In this document: in pieces, positions 21,515 through 32,539 of the stretch
How positions within the stretch are numbered: the stretch's first letter is position 1
Layout of the letters: every line of letters starts with the position of its first letter
Assembly: GCA_024449915.1 (NCBI GenBank)
Contig: JAMZAV010000765.1
Location: forward strand, 62,001-126,000
DNA: 64,000 bases
Direction: 5' to 3'
Source: Sweltsa coloradensis
Taxonomy: Eukaryota; Arthropoda; Insecta; Plecoptera; Chloroperlidae
Position numbers and translations under genes: made by a program
Notes under the pieces: generated by a model
Told to the model about the DNA's origin: nothing
What the model saw: the letters and a program-made list of their open reading frames with translations, nothing else
Databases searched by the model: none

Positions 21515-22453
21515 AACATAACATAAAATTAGTAAAAAGAACAACAAAAATTGACTCATACTCAAATTTGGTTTGAACTTCTTCCAAGTTTGAGTTCAAG
21601 TTCAAGAACAACCCTAAAGCCCAATATTTCCATTAATACATTATTTATTTATATTTAATTTATATTTAATTTATATTTAATAATACATTAATTTCCATGA
21701 TAATGAGTTTAACTACAATTTCACATTTGTCTTGACTTATTGAAATTTCATGTCTCAAAATCAAAGGATGTTTTCCAAAACTAAAATTGAATTAGGAAGT
21801 GCTAAGTTGTAATTAATTATTAAATGTTTTAACTTATGCATTTAAGCTTACAAGGAGTTAAGCACATTAAACTTACGTATGTAGTACAGTAGTTAGTTTT
21901 TGATAATGTCGGCAAGTCAATAAGGTAGTTTTATTAATTAATTACCAAAATGTTTCAAAGGAAATAAATGCCCATAAAATTGTTTTAATTTCGGATTTTT
22001 TTTACAAATTTGCATTAAAAAATGAAAAAGGTTAGCCCCTACTTTTTATGACAAAACAGAAAAAGAGGTCAATTTAGCATGAAGTGGACCATTTTGAAAT
22101 TTTAGTGAATAGATTTTGACCAACACATTTTCATTTAGGTATTAATAATTCACTGAAGTATAAATTTCTTAACCTTATTTTCCAAGTTTAATACTTTTGA
22201 GAACCACAGTTATAATGTTGATATTTTTTGTTGTTATATTTTTAAATATATTTATTGTTGTAAGGTTGGCATTCACCAAGTGTGTTTGGAGATAATATGC
22301 TCTTTTCTGCCATCCTCTTGACACATTTAATTAATGTATGTGTTGCAAAGCAAATAAAAATAAATAAATAAATAAATAAATAACAACTATTAAAAAAGGA
22401 ATATTAGACACACAAATAAGTTAGCAACATAAATAAGTGTTAAGATTTAGTAC
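21508..22453. other. CENP-I intron, no gene recognised
   Basis: AT-rich. A block ending (AAAT)n at 22356-22383 looks like a LINE 3' tail (GCAAAGCAAATAAAAATAAATAAATAA). Nothing else is recognisable. Confidence 0.4.
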
Positions 22454-22486
22454 GTACTTGGCATTTGTGGATAGATAACTCTTGTC
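22454..22486 (-). CDS. CENPI: CENP-I homologue, very short penultimate exon (tentative)
   Basis: The acceptor TTTCTTTTAAG precedes GAC AAG AGT TAT CTA TCC ACA AAT GCC AAG (DKSYLSTNAK), which follows the ...ALGADSDE end of the previous exon in phase 0. Two overlapping donors exist: GTACGT (exon end 22458, phase 2) and GTACTA (exon end 22454, phase 0). Only the second joins the last exon in frame. It is 33 nt long, so it could be a chance match; another unseen exon is possible. Confidence 0.45.
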
Positions 22487-22957
22487 CTTAAAAGAAAAAT
22501 AAATGTAACATTATGTTTTTATTGATTTACATAAAATTAAAAATACAGGGTCCCTGTTGATTGAAATTGGTCCTTGGCTTTTTGGGTTTAATTGATAACT
22601 GTAACACTAAACACATTATCTCCACACACACAAAAATAGTACCATGAGAATGTAATTCGGTAATTGCCGGCTAGGCAATGAGTGACAACATGTCATGGCA
22701 GCAGCTACAGCTGAAAAAGAACAAAATGAAAGGATATATTCAGTATTTCAAATTACAATAACCAGTATCAAAAACATAATTAGATTACCTTTAAAATTAG
22801 GCAAGGAAATGGCATCATAAAATGTGGTCATACAACCACACCAAATTTAACGGGCAAATAAAATTATTATCTACTAACTGTTTTTAATGACTGTTCTTCT
22901 GGAAGTCCTTCATAAGATGGAGGCAACTGTAGCAATATTCCGGTCAAAAGATAAGTT

Positions 22958-23018
22958 TAAGGCTATTCGACCGCATTTTTCTTTTTAGGAAAATAGAAAA
23001 ACGTGGTCGAATAGCCTT
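22958..23018. repeat. Short palindrome
   Basis: AAGGCTATTCGACCGC and GTGGTCGAATAGCCTT are inverted round an A/T-rich loop. A small fold-back; no target duplication identified. Confidence 0.6.
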
Positions 23019-23554
23019 TTTCTCCAATCTAATCACAACCAACAGACATTGGTCTAGGGGATGTGGGGAGGAGGGACCCATGCTGGTCAGAACTCAGAAC
23101 CAGCCACGGGGTCGTCGTCGTCAGGGTGGTCGTCATCATCGTCGTCAGGGTGGTCGTCAAAGCAAAGGGGAGGTGTCCCTGACGACGATTGCCAGAGCTC
23201 GCCTCTTGTTTTGGGGAGTAATATGTACTCCTCTCTTATTAGCTGATATTTTTAATTATTATAATTTATAATGCATATTACAACAGAGTACAAATACTCC
23301 ACAAGTGCAAATCATAGCATATAAATATAAACATTAAAATACTATACCATAAACATTCACAAAATAATAAATGAAATAATAATATATTATTTAAATTAGC
23401 AATTTAAATGTGAAATTATCAAAATTATTAACAATGAAAATTAATAATAAGAGATATTCTCGTAAGAAAAGAAAAGAAAAATGGATATGAAAGAAGAGAC
23501 TAATGGAAAAAGCTAGTGAGTAAATTAGAATGTTAATATCCTAAAGCTTTCAAG

Positions 23555-23960
23555 AGTGATCACAGATTTAAATTTAACAATATTTTGAGAGTAGAGATCA
23601 ATGTCTGTTCCTTCATGAGGTTTTAACATATTAAATGAATGCTGCAATCTGTTGATCCATGAAATTTTAAGGGTCGAGATGACTTATGGCTGGTTGAAAA
23701 GTTTTATCAAGGCGTGTATGTTTGGGAGGTATATGTAAATTTAATTTGCCAAGAATTGAACTAGTGTTTGATAAATTATTTACAATTTGGTAAAGGTAAA
23801 CCATGTCAGAATAGTTCCTTCGGTTTTCTAATGTCATTAGGTTAGCATCTTTACAAAGTTGTGCATAACCTACTCTATGATACCAAATGTTACATTTTAT
23901 GCATTGGGATTTTATGAAACACTGTTGGTGTGTTGGACCCTTTCTACATTATGAATTTTG
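23555..23960 (-). pseudogene. LINE RT C-terminal fragment
   Basis: Minus-strand reading gives VERVQ, then after a frameshift YAQLCKDANLMTLENRRNYS and DMVYLYQIVNNLS, a pattern (RL..L.L.TLE.RR...D....YKI.N) common near the C terminus of non-LTR ORF2 proteins. Several stops follow. It is in the CENP-I intron and on the same strand as the gene. Confidence 0.6.
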
Positions 23961-24748
23961 GTGATTTGATATGGGTTTCAAATAGAGCTAGCAAAATCTA
24001 AATGAGGCCTAACAAGAGAGAGGTGGACTTTTTCTCTTGAATTGCCTTGTACCATTATTAGCAGAGCCATGCTCTGGGCCAATTCTACCCCGGGCCCAGA
24101 CAGGGACTAGCAAAACTGAAACACATTTGAATTCCACTACACATACATCGCTATCTGCTCAACCCTATCAAGGAGAAAATAACAATGTGACCATGTTTTG
24201 ATACTTTCAATCAGTTTTGCTAGTTGATTGCAATGTGTAGTGGAAGTTCTAAAGTGGTTCTAATTCTTTAAATCAGGTACACCGTACAATGTAACAACAA
24301 ATTTGAATTAGTATTCATTTGGCCTTTAGAACACTTGAGCATGCATAGGGTACTGGGGGAAGTTTGTTTATTGAAAATAAGATTTGAGAATGTGTGTGTT
24401 AGGCCTGTTTTAAGTTATTGAATGTTAAAATTAAAATAATTTTCATAAATTAACTCAGTTTGTTTATATAATTTTCACATTTTTATAACATGCATTCATG
24501 TAAAATATTTGGGTTTTACTTTCTATTAAAATGTCTTATAATAATGCTTTGATTTAACAAATACATAATGCATTTGTTTTAAGTTGGCTAAAGTCAGTTT
24601 AATTAATTTAATTAGGTGTACAGATAGGATAATATAATCTAATTTAGATGGTGGTAGGCCCCATGTGGTATGGAGCTTGCTCTGTTGTCTACCTCCTTCA
24701 ATATTCATATGTGCTTGTTGTATCTTGTTGTATCTGTTGTATCAAGAA

Positions 24749-24838
<90 letters not shown>
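24749..24838. repeat. (AAT)n microsatellite
   Basis: About thirty AAT units. The polyasparagine, polyisoleucine and polytyrosine frames it opens are artefacts. Confidence 0.97.
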
Positions 24839-24839
<1 letters not shown>

Positions 24840-25116
24840 GCCAATAAGTTGCAATGCACCAAGTTGCATAAATATGAGACGTTAAGCAATATCCAAAATC
24901 CATAAAGTATAACCAATGTCATCTCGATCAGAAACATGAATTACAGACAAGCCCACTTTTAGGCAACATTAAAAACTACAAAAACATACTCATCTCATTG
25001 GTCTAGGGACAAGGTTCCCTGAATCCAATACAGAGGGTACCGGGTTCAATACCCGCTTCAGGTAGGTTTTAAACTTCTAATATCTAGGCCTACTTAAATC
25101 CATCAATACATAGATT

Positions 25117-25568
25117 GGATTGGAGAAGGGTTGACAGGTTGGGAAAGCAAAGAGAACATAAATCCCAGCCTGAAGGGCTGGGGGCGACAAAACTTTTCAC
25201 CTGCTGATGACCACCTGCTGACGGTGTGGCTCAGTATGAATGGTGTTTGAAGTAACCTTGCTGATGATGACAACATGCATGCAGAATTTGCTTCTTGCGT
25301 GGCCCTACCACAGGTTTGGTTATGTGTTGTGAGATTTGTTTGCATGTAGTTAGCTGATTTTTAGTGGCCACCATCTGCCTGATGAGTCCCAGAAGGACGA
25401 AACGCGTCGTGGATTAAGGTAATAACTTGAAATTAGCTGCAGTTGTCATCAGCAGGTGAAAAGTTTTGTCGCCCCCAGCCCTTCAGGCTGGGATTTATGT
25501 TCTCTTTGCTTTCCCAACCTGTCAACCCTTCTCCAATCTAACTAGCCGATAGGCATTTTTCACACTAG
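25117..25568 (+). mobile_element. Hammerhead fold-back element (452 bp) with 12-bp TSD AATACATAGATT
   Basis: The outer arms (25117-25207 and 25447-25538) are inverted copies of GATTGGAGAAGGGTTGACAG...CACCTGCTGATGA. Between them is one full unit with a hammerhead at 25373-25414, and a 30-bp tail follows the right arm. AATACATAGATT is exact at 25105-25116 and 25569-25580. The structure (inverted truncated unit + complete unit + tail) parallels the 20686-21417 insertion, so it is probably Penelope/retrozyme-derived. No ORF. Confidence 0.75.
25373..25414 (+). ncRNA. Type I hammerhead ribozyme, intact core
   Basis: CUGAUGA is at 25379-25385; stem II GUCC/GGAC (25386-25389, 25395-25398) closes a CAGAA loop; GAAA is at 25399-25402; stem III is the self-complementary ACGCGU (25402-25407); and C25408 is the base before the predicted cut. 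Stem I has six consecutive pairs: 25373-25378 with 25409-25414 (C-G, G-U, U-G, C-G, U-A, A-U). All invariant core bases are present. The minimal stem III suggests cleavage as a dimer or in tandem RNA, as known for Penelope and retrozyme hammerheads. Confidence 0.85.
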
Positions 25569-26439
25569 AATACATAGATTAGGTAAGTGTAAACGGTGAC
25601 TTTGAAACCACACCGACCCTGACAACAAAGTATAACAAGCTCTTTCTAATTAACCTTGTTGATTCTGGCGTCGCCCAGGGGATAAAACGTTGGCGCTGAG
25701 AGGGTTGGCTAGGTCCATTTAAATTTAGGTCTCCCACTGAAAATCTGTTATGTACATGACTGAGAGGGTAGACTTTGAATATGAATTTATTTATTCAACT
25801 GATTATTAAAGGCTTAGGTTTTCCATTTTGCTAATTCACCAGTACAGCCTAGGGGATGTGGGGAAGACAGACCCATGCCAGACAGATCCAGCAGGGAATG
25901 GAAGAGGGTTTTTCATGCCTTCTGGAAAGGGGAAAAATCCCCTTCCCTCGCCTTGCCTGTACAATTCTTCCAATTAATCACAATTATTCAATTACTAGAC
26001 CTACTTCGTATTTGTTTCTTTAGAGTTGCTCAGGTTGCCCCAGGTTCAACCATCGAAGAACTCGACGATATTCGGGAAATGTTTATGCAAGTTGTGCATT
26101 AAAACCTATGAAAAAGAAAGAGTTAATTAGTAAATGAGCCTGCATAAATTCTTATTTTTTTAATTTACTTATTTCAAATCCTGTAAAATAACGAGAAATG
26201 GTATACTACAAAAAGACATACATTAACAAAACATGTATGCCTAAATATAAGAAACAAGTAAAGCCCCGCCGGAGCCCATTCAATTTTCTGGATAAATAAG
26301 ATCTGATATCAATTTAACAAAAAAACAAAGTTGGCCTGAGCTCAAACGAGTCCTGTGACCCTGAACGATTTTGGTCGTAAACAATATTGACGTACTCGTA
26401 TATCTTTCTGTATAGTACACGCGTTTCCAAGCAAAGTGG

Positions 26440-26660
26440 TTGCTACCTAGTGGCGAATAACTTGATAATGTTTATTGAGATAACGCTGATAGGCCTTGGC
26501 CTTCGGCGTTGGCCGAAACGTACGACATTGTGTATCTTGTTTTGTAAATATTTATGTTAACCAGCCAGTTTCACGCAGCTGCCCATCTCGTTTAAGGTAA
26601 GCTGTTGGTCTTCTTTCTTCTTTCCCCAACCACAAACACTAACACATAATATTATATAAC
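26440..26660 (+). mobile_element. Penelope-like pLTR fragment with a decayed hammerhead
   Basis: CTGATAGGCC (core lacking one base), a GC-rich hairpin, then GGCCGAAACGTACG near 26470-26505, followed by TTGTTTTGTAAATATTTATG and GGTAAGCTGTTGGTCTTC. The last block matches the Penelope-like arm ending at 21353. The missing core G should abolish cleavage. Confidence 0.55.
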
Positions 26661-26999
26661 AAGTCAGCATAGGTCTTTCTTTCCCCCTTTTTCCTATCAT
26701 ATAGGCTAGAGTTGCGTATTACGGACTTTAGGCCTACAGTTGACGCGCCTTTCTCAGTTCAGTTCATGTATTTTATTTAACAAATTCAAATACACATTAC
26801 AAGTTTTAGTATTAACCCCCAAAGAGACCAGGTGGTTCGCAGGAGGGGGCATTCACAGAGAGGTTATTGCAAAAAGTGATGGTAACTGATGAATGATGAT
26901 TATACCTACTAAACTTAAAAAACCGTATCATTTAAATCAATATAATTATCAATGCAAATGTTCCCGGATCGAATACTCAACACATTACTCGCTCACTCG

Positions 27000-27100
27000 T
27001 CTAACAACGACATTGGTGTTTTCCTAGACTAGTTGGCTAAGGCGCCCTTAACCCAAAATGTGGGAGACCTGGGTTCAATCCCCTGTTTGGGAAAGATTTG
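27000..27100 (+). repeat. tRNA-like SINE head after a degenerate HELN 3' end
   Basis: CTCGTCTAACAACGAC...GTGTTTTCCTAG (to 27029) resembles a decayed HELN terminus. The next bases, CTAGTTGGCTAAGGCGC and GGGTTCAATCCCC, are A- and B-box-like. No proper cloverleaf was found, so it is not a tRNA gene. Confidence 0.45.
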
Positions 27101-28426
27101 GGAATTTCTGGTTTGTATTAAAAATTATAGAACACGTTTTGAAATGCAAACAATACTATGGAAAACATAGTCAGTACAAAATACGTGTAAATATTGCAAG
27201 GTTTACTCAATCTCCAAGCGGAATTTGGGGGTACCTTGAGCGTGCAAGATTCAATACACCTTGGGCACTGCATTTTCACAGCCAGAGAAACAAACAAATT
27301 TTTTTTTTTTTCAAAAACAAAACCATTGTCGTTAAAATAATTCCTACACATTTGCAGTCTATTTTTCAATTTATAATTTATTGTAGGTTTAAATCGCAAT
27401 TGATCTAGCTAATTTTGAAAGTAGTTCTCAGTTAGCTCGTACCGGATGTCTGTTTAAAATCTCAGCGCAATCTGTTCAGAAATTCGGCTGATTTTCGACG
27501 TACACACACACACACTCACAGAATCACGGAAGTGCCGATTTTCTTGAATATATCCTCAGTTGCTTCGCTCCCTGGTCTAAAAATAGAATTAGAGTGCTGT
27601 CCTGACTTAGCCCTTCATGTGTCACATTTTAACCCCATTGGGCCATTGGCAGGGCTAAAATGGGACACAATAAACAACATATTTTATTGAACTGAAATTA
27701 ATAAAAATCAATAGGTAACTCCTGTTGATTTGATAAAAGCTATCAAAAATACATAAGGTAATATTTATTTTAACCCCTTATCTGTTCATGCTGTAAATAT
27801 ACGCACTGCAACACTTCCCACTTCGTGTGTCTGTGTATGCCGTAAATATTATCGCCAGCAGCAGAGGTTTTCATTCTAGCGATTTTCGTTCTGTTATGTT
27901 GGTGGTAGATGATCGATTTGTTGAAGGAGAATAGGAGCCTGTTGCTTCATATGTGCATAGTGGCGTTGCTTAAGTTTTTTTTATATATCCCGAACATGTT
28001 GTTTATTTTAAATTTAGATATAGTTTGAAGGGTGAACTGAATGATTTAATTAATTACAATAATACAAAAAAATTATTGAGATACACCTACTTGCAAAATT
28101 GGCAAAGTAATGATAGTTTCAACTCAAGTATAAATAAGGGTATTTTACCTTAAAATTAATACACAGGAGAAGAACAACTTCTGAAAATAAATTCCACAGT
28201 TAAGGGGTTAAGCTAAAATTTGCTAAATAAAGCCAAAGTGTTAGAAATTGTCCCATTTTAGCCCCAGATCACCCTATAAAGTAATAGAAGCAATTGATAT
28301 AAACCACTGTGTGCGCCTATAAGATTAGTGCCATCTGCCATACAAGATGCAAAGCAATTACCTTTGGTAGTAGTAACTCATGTCAGCTTAAATGTGTTGG
28401 CAAGGCACATATAGTAGTCCCACTAA
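27101..28426. other. CENP-I intron, no gene recognised
   Basis: Contains a Helentron/hAT-like tail of unknown kind near 27400-27590 (CACACACACACTCACAGAATC, TTGCTTCGCTCCCTGGTCT), an A/T run at 27299, and two blocks on TTTTAACCCC/GGGGCTAAAATGGG themes (27626-27665, 28230-28270) that may be ends of another element. Confidence 0.35.
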
Positions 28427-28795
28427 AAATGGGTTTATGTAAAATCAGGTAGTCGGCAGTCGATAAGTGTATCAGTGATCGGCAAGACGTTGGTTTACGT
28501 ACTACTGATGAAATCCCCCAACCGACCAATAGGAAACGTCGGTTGAAAGTAACGCACAAAAACGCGCCAAAACACTCATGTCACATGACCGCTCCTGTTT
28601 TGTTCTTCTGTCGCTACCGAGTCAGGTAAGGAATTAATTTTGACCATCTCTTGCCAACGCCTGCACACAGTTGGCAATGGCCTGCCGACGCTTACATCAT
28701 CTCATAAACGATAGGCAGGAAGTCGTATGTTTTAATGCTGGTCGACTCTGAAACCGACTGCCGAAACCGATCTACGTAAACCCACCTTTAAAAAG
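28427..28795. mobile_element. MITE candidate with GTGGGTTTACGTA ends
   Basis: The left end AATGGGTTTATGTAAAATCAGGTAGTCGGCAGTCG is mirrored by CCGACTGCCGAAACCGATCTACGTAAACCCACCTTT on the right. The interior repeats GGTTTACGTACTACTG and CAACGTCGG. No clear TSD. The ends were found by eye. Confidence 0.5.
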
Positions 28796-28917
28796 AAATA
28801 GAGAACATTCAGGCCCCTCCATATACAGGCCTACCCAAGCAGAAGATTATCAGGGCTGGATTAACGAGACTCTACTGTACTAGACCAAGAAAGCAGTAGG
28901 CAAGTATCTGTATGTCA

Positions 28918-30870
28918 ACGACCAGTCCGCCTACCTAGATGAGGGCACTCTCACCCAATATGCTGATGACTCCAGCCAACTGCTGACACTACCCAAACTC
29001 CAACCCATTCAGGACCTTCCCCCTTAATTAACAATCAAGTTACGTTAATGTCATACATACATAATCATACTGCCTCGCCAAACAACTCACCATCTCATGC
29101 TCTAAAACTGTTTATCTCTACTTTCACAACCCTTATAAGACCCCTATTGCCAGTCCCCTGGTTCGTCTTGACTTTGATACTATCTCCCGCGCTCACACTG
29201 TCAAAGTCCTAGGCCTTGCACTAACTGATAATCTAGACTGGTCCATCCATATAAACCACGTTGCCAACAAAATTCTACCTGGTTGCTACTCAATACCAAA
29301 GCTCAAACAAATAGTTCACCCCCACATCCTATTGCTAGTTTACTTTGTCTACATTCACTCTCACTTATTATATGGCCTGCTATTTTGGGGAGTTTCCCCC
29401 CATGCAAACAGAATATTCATTCTCCAAAAGAGAGCAATATGTATCATAGCTGATGTCTCCAGAAAACACTCATGTAGAGAACTCTTCAAGGAACTTGGTA
29501 TTCTAACTCTAGCATGCACCCTCATCTAATCAGCTGCATTATTTGTTTGCACCAACAGTAACCTCTTCCATCAAAATGCTTCTGTGCACTCCCATAACAC
29601 TAGAGCCAACCTTCACATACACAGGCCCTCCCACAACCTGCGCCTTTTTACACAAGGCCCTGAATATCTAGCTTCCACCCTCTACAATTCAATAAGCTCC
29701 CTGACCACATCAAAACATCTCCCACCCTGCCTTCCTTCAAACATAAGTTGAAATCATATCTTACAGCAAACAGCTTTTACTCCGTCAATGACTACCTCTC
29801 CATGTAAATATTTGCAGTTACTAATTCATTTTATTACTAGGAAAACGCTAAAGTCCCGTCGCGTTGTTGAGCGAGCACCGGTACGTGCAACACGACCCGA
29901 GTACGACATTCCCATAATGTTACATACCAATAAGTCTTTAAGGTCTTGACCGATTTAGCTGAAAATTTGTAAAATAGGAGAGAATGTTGTACTTATTGAC
30001 CCTGCAAAATTTCATAACGATCGGAACATTTGTATTTTTTTATTTTTTTATTTTTTATAACCAATGATCGGATTTTGTTCAAAAACTATACAGCAACCCG
30101 CATAGGTGGTATGTACATGTGTGCAAAATTTCAGGTCGATCAGAGAACCGGTGCGACCTGTACCGAAGCAGTAACAGGAAAAAAAAACAGACATTCGAGC
30201 CATAAGAGTCAAGTGGAGAAGCTCGCTACGCTCGCTCAATTAAAATATATACAAATTATCACCTAAAGTTTAACCACAAATAAGCTCTGAAATTGTTTAA
30301 ATTTTCTCCTTTTTCAAATGTTCTCTTAGCAGAAATGATATAACAAACTTCTATATAATGTGCTTACACGCTTCCTTGGATTGTGCATGTACATTAGACA
30401 TGTTCTACTGTACAACATTGCTGTTTTCTGTGCCATCAGCTATTCTTATCACAATATCTTATCAATTATTGCTTTATATCCAACTTTTCTTTCTTCTATA
30501 CGAGTTCTTAATCTAGTTGGGCATACTATTATTTTGCATCTACTCAACTTTAACGTAAACACTGTGTATATCATTATCAATCAATCAATCAACATATTTA
30601 TCAATATCAATAACAATAACAATATCAATATCAATATAAATATCAATTATTGCTTAATATCAATTTTTTCTTTCTTCTAGGCCTATATGAGTTCTTAATC
30701 TAGTAGGGCATACTATTATTTTGCATCTACTCTACTTTAACTTAAACACTGTATATTATATCATTATTATTATCACTTTTATTATAATTTACAATAGACT
30801 ATTCACTTTCTCTGCAAAGAGTTATACTTGTACACTGCATTAGTCTAAGTGAATAAAAATATATATTTAT
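28918..30870 (+). pseudogene. 5'-truncated CR1-like LINE, interrupted by HELN copy E
   Basis: It starts inside RT at ...QYADD (28955-28970), runs through the thumb (DNLDWSIHINHVANKI), SYGLLFWG-type motif (LLYGLLFWGVSP) and LQKRAICIIADVSRKHSCREL to a broken C terminus near 29810. After the HELN insert the 3' UTR resumes and ends at CTGCAAAGAGTTATACTTG...AGTGAATAAA with a TATTTATC tail. The same order is in the full copy at 31390-38340. The tail ends about ten bases from the 5' splice site of the CENP-I exon at 30880. Confidence 0.75.
29837..30239 (-). mobile_element. HELN copy E, divergent subfamily (403 bp)
   Basis: On the minus strand it starts TTGAGCGAGCGTAGCGAGC and ends GCTCGCTCAACAACGCGACG...TTAGCGTTTTCCTAG. 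The 3' stem and terminus are the same as in copies A-D but the subterminal pair has changed on both sides together (TTGAGCGAGC with GCTCGCTCAA). The interior includes TTCATAACGATCGGAACAT and GTCGATCAGAGAACCGG words and lacks tandem units. No target duplication. Confidence 0.7.
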
Positions 30871-30879
30871 CTATCTTAC

Positions 30880-31032
30880 CTCATCCGAATCTGCACCCAA
30901 AGCATATTGGTAGAAGGCAATGTGATTCTTCACAGAGAAACATGTATCAAGGTCCACCTGCTTTCCGAGATGTCCAATTACTTCTCTTGGTATTTCTTTA
31001 AAAATGTAACCTTCGTTTCTACTGGAAATACT
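30880..31032 (-). CDS. CENPI: CENP-I homologue, internal exon (51 codons)
   Basis: Bounded by TTACTTACAG and GTAAGA, phase 0 at both ends. It reads SISSRNEGYIFKEIPREVIG then HLGKQVDLDTCFSVKNHIAF YQYALGADSDE, aligning with the vertebrate CENP-I stretch KGIYIDPEILEKTGV...SLNVVHHPSFLSYAVSFLLQ. It belongs to the C-terminal helical part of this Mis6-family subunit of the constitutive centromere-associated network (CENP-H/I/K/M complex), which acts at the inner kinetochore. A LINE ends in its donor-side intron and a 21.7-kb repeat-filled intron precedes it. Confidence 0.85.
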
Positions 31033-31429
31033 CTGTAAGTAAAAAGCAATTACAATTAGATTAGAACTATTTAGATAAAGTACAGCAAGTGCTGCCAGCT
31101 TAGCCAGCTACGTAGTACGTACATATGGTACGGTATATATGGGTGCCTACTGCCCTACTGCCTACCTAGCATAGCAACCATAGCAACCAAACAAACAAGC
31201 TTCTTATTTAAATGTTATGTTCTGAAGGTTTTACTTATTTAATGTGATGTAAAAGGTAAAAGTTTATGTTACTTTGTACTCAAAAGGATAAGTGAACGAC
31301 AAGGAATATTTTGAAACATAAACAATTGAAATTGGTAAGCTACAACTTAAGCTATAACTTAAGCTATACAACATTAAGTAGTTTGTTTTGGTCCTCAGCA
31401 AGCAAGGCAAAGCAAAATTCATTTTCACT

Positions 31430-32122
31430 ATGGCTGCCTCTATTAATGCTGATTTTTATGACAAATGTTTGTCTAATATGACATTTCATAATATTCAAAC
31501 AGAACTTTGCTACTACAACATAACTTCTAAAAGTGTTTTTGGTAAACGTGAACTCTTGGAAAGACTGTTTGATAAGCTCATAAAACAGAAAATTAATGTG
31601 AAAGAAGCTCTAAATAACAATTGTATCCCATCTCATTTCGTTCAAAAGAAGGCAAGAAATATTGAGAAATGCAAAAAGAACATTGACTTATTATCTACAC
31701 CGAATCTATTGTGTCCGCCTTGCAGCGACTTGCCAATAAAAAAAGATTTACTATGCACGCCACTGAATGAGCCTAGCACTGGGGCTTGGCCAAGTCACTC
31801 AGGTAAGCCTACACCATGTTGTAGCCTCCTACAATCTTGCAATAATGCATGCTGCAAGTATCTCGTCGCAAACGCAAATGGAAGCCACGAATTACTGTCA
31901 AGACTCATCCGTGATGAGATTCAAACCCTAGTCAAAACTCAATTGACACTGGCGGACAGCCTGAGCCTAAAAGTTACGGCAACAGAATACAAAGAACCAA
32001 CTACCACTCGACAACTGGACAACAACCATAACCACACGAGCGACACCAGTAGGCCTAATGATCCATCTGCCAATTCAGTGCCTAAAGCCAATTGGAACGT
32101 ACCCTGGCCTACTCAGGGATAG
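31430..32122 (+). CDS. LINE ORF1-type protein, intact 230 codons
   Basis: ATG at 31430 in good context (CACTATGGCTGCC). Residues about 15-55 (FHNIQTELCYYNITSKSVFG-KRELLERLFDKLI) resemble a SAP-like helix-turn-helix. A Cys/His-rich stretch follows (LCPPCSDL, CCSLLQSCNNACCKYL) that could bind zinc or nucleic acid. The C terminus is polar (Asn, Thr, His). It is the least damaged ORF of the LINE, with no stop over 230 codons. I infer an RNA-binding/ORF1 role from position. Confidence 0.6.
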   Translation: MAASINADFYDKCLSNMTFHNIQTELCYYNITSKSVFGKRELLERLFDKLIKQKINVKEALNNNCIPSHFVQKKARNIEKCKKNIDLLSTPNLLCPPCSDLPIKKDLLCTPLNEPSTGAWPSHSGKPTPCCSLLQSCNNACCKYLVANANGSHELLSRLIRDEIQTLVKTQLTLADSLSLKVTATEYKEPTTTRQLDNNHNHTSDTSRPNDPSANSVPKANWNVPWPTQG

Positions 32123-32539
32123 GTCTACTCGTGCAGTTGAAACAGAGTGGAGCAGTGTGCTACATAGCTCTAGGCCCAGCCCAAGGTATGGTGCTTCCAA
32201 ACTCTCAGTAAAGACAACTCAAGCTGAATTTAAACTACTCCCCTCCCACAAACAGAAGGGAACAATACCTATCTAAAGCAAGCCTGAATCATTCCCCCAG
32301 GCCTTGGCCTACGACATTTCTCCCAAAACACAAGTCGGGAACCGAAACTCAGCAACACAGCTTTGAATCAACTAACCCCTTCAAACCACTTTCCGATCTT
32401 TCCGAGTTCCCTGCTCTTTCACGGCACAACAGACCAAAACAACATAAAAAAAATAAACATCAACCAAGCCCGCTACTTCTGAATAGGCATAGTCCTGAAC
32501 ACAGGCCGAAACTTGACTCATGCAGTAACTCCAGAATGT

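Larger units (their letters stand above)
24990..25800 (+). mobile_element. S1 SINE copy, split by a hammerhead element
   Basis: The tRNA-like head (GGTCTAGGGACAAG... and B-box-like GGGTTCAATACCC near 25040) runs to 25116. The body resumes at 25581 with TAAACGGTGACTTTGAAACC, CCTTGTTGATTCTGG, GAGGGTTGGCTAGGTCC and CCCACTGAAAATCTGTTA, and ends GAGAGGGTAGACTTTGAATA with a (TTTA)-like tail. The order matches the S1 copy at 33655-34060. The insertion at 25117-25568 duplicated 12 bp. Confidence 0.75.

Noticed and set aside
22958..23018. Rho-independent type terminator or attenuator
   Set aside because: This is a eukaryotic intron; the hairpin is more simply a small fold-back repeat.
24665..24937. 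Frames encoding long runs of Ile, Asn or Tyr
   Set aside because: They are translations of the (AAT)n microsatellite.
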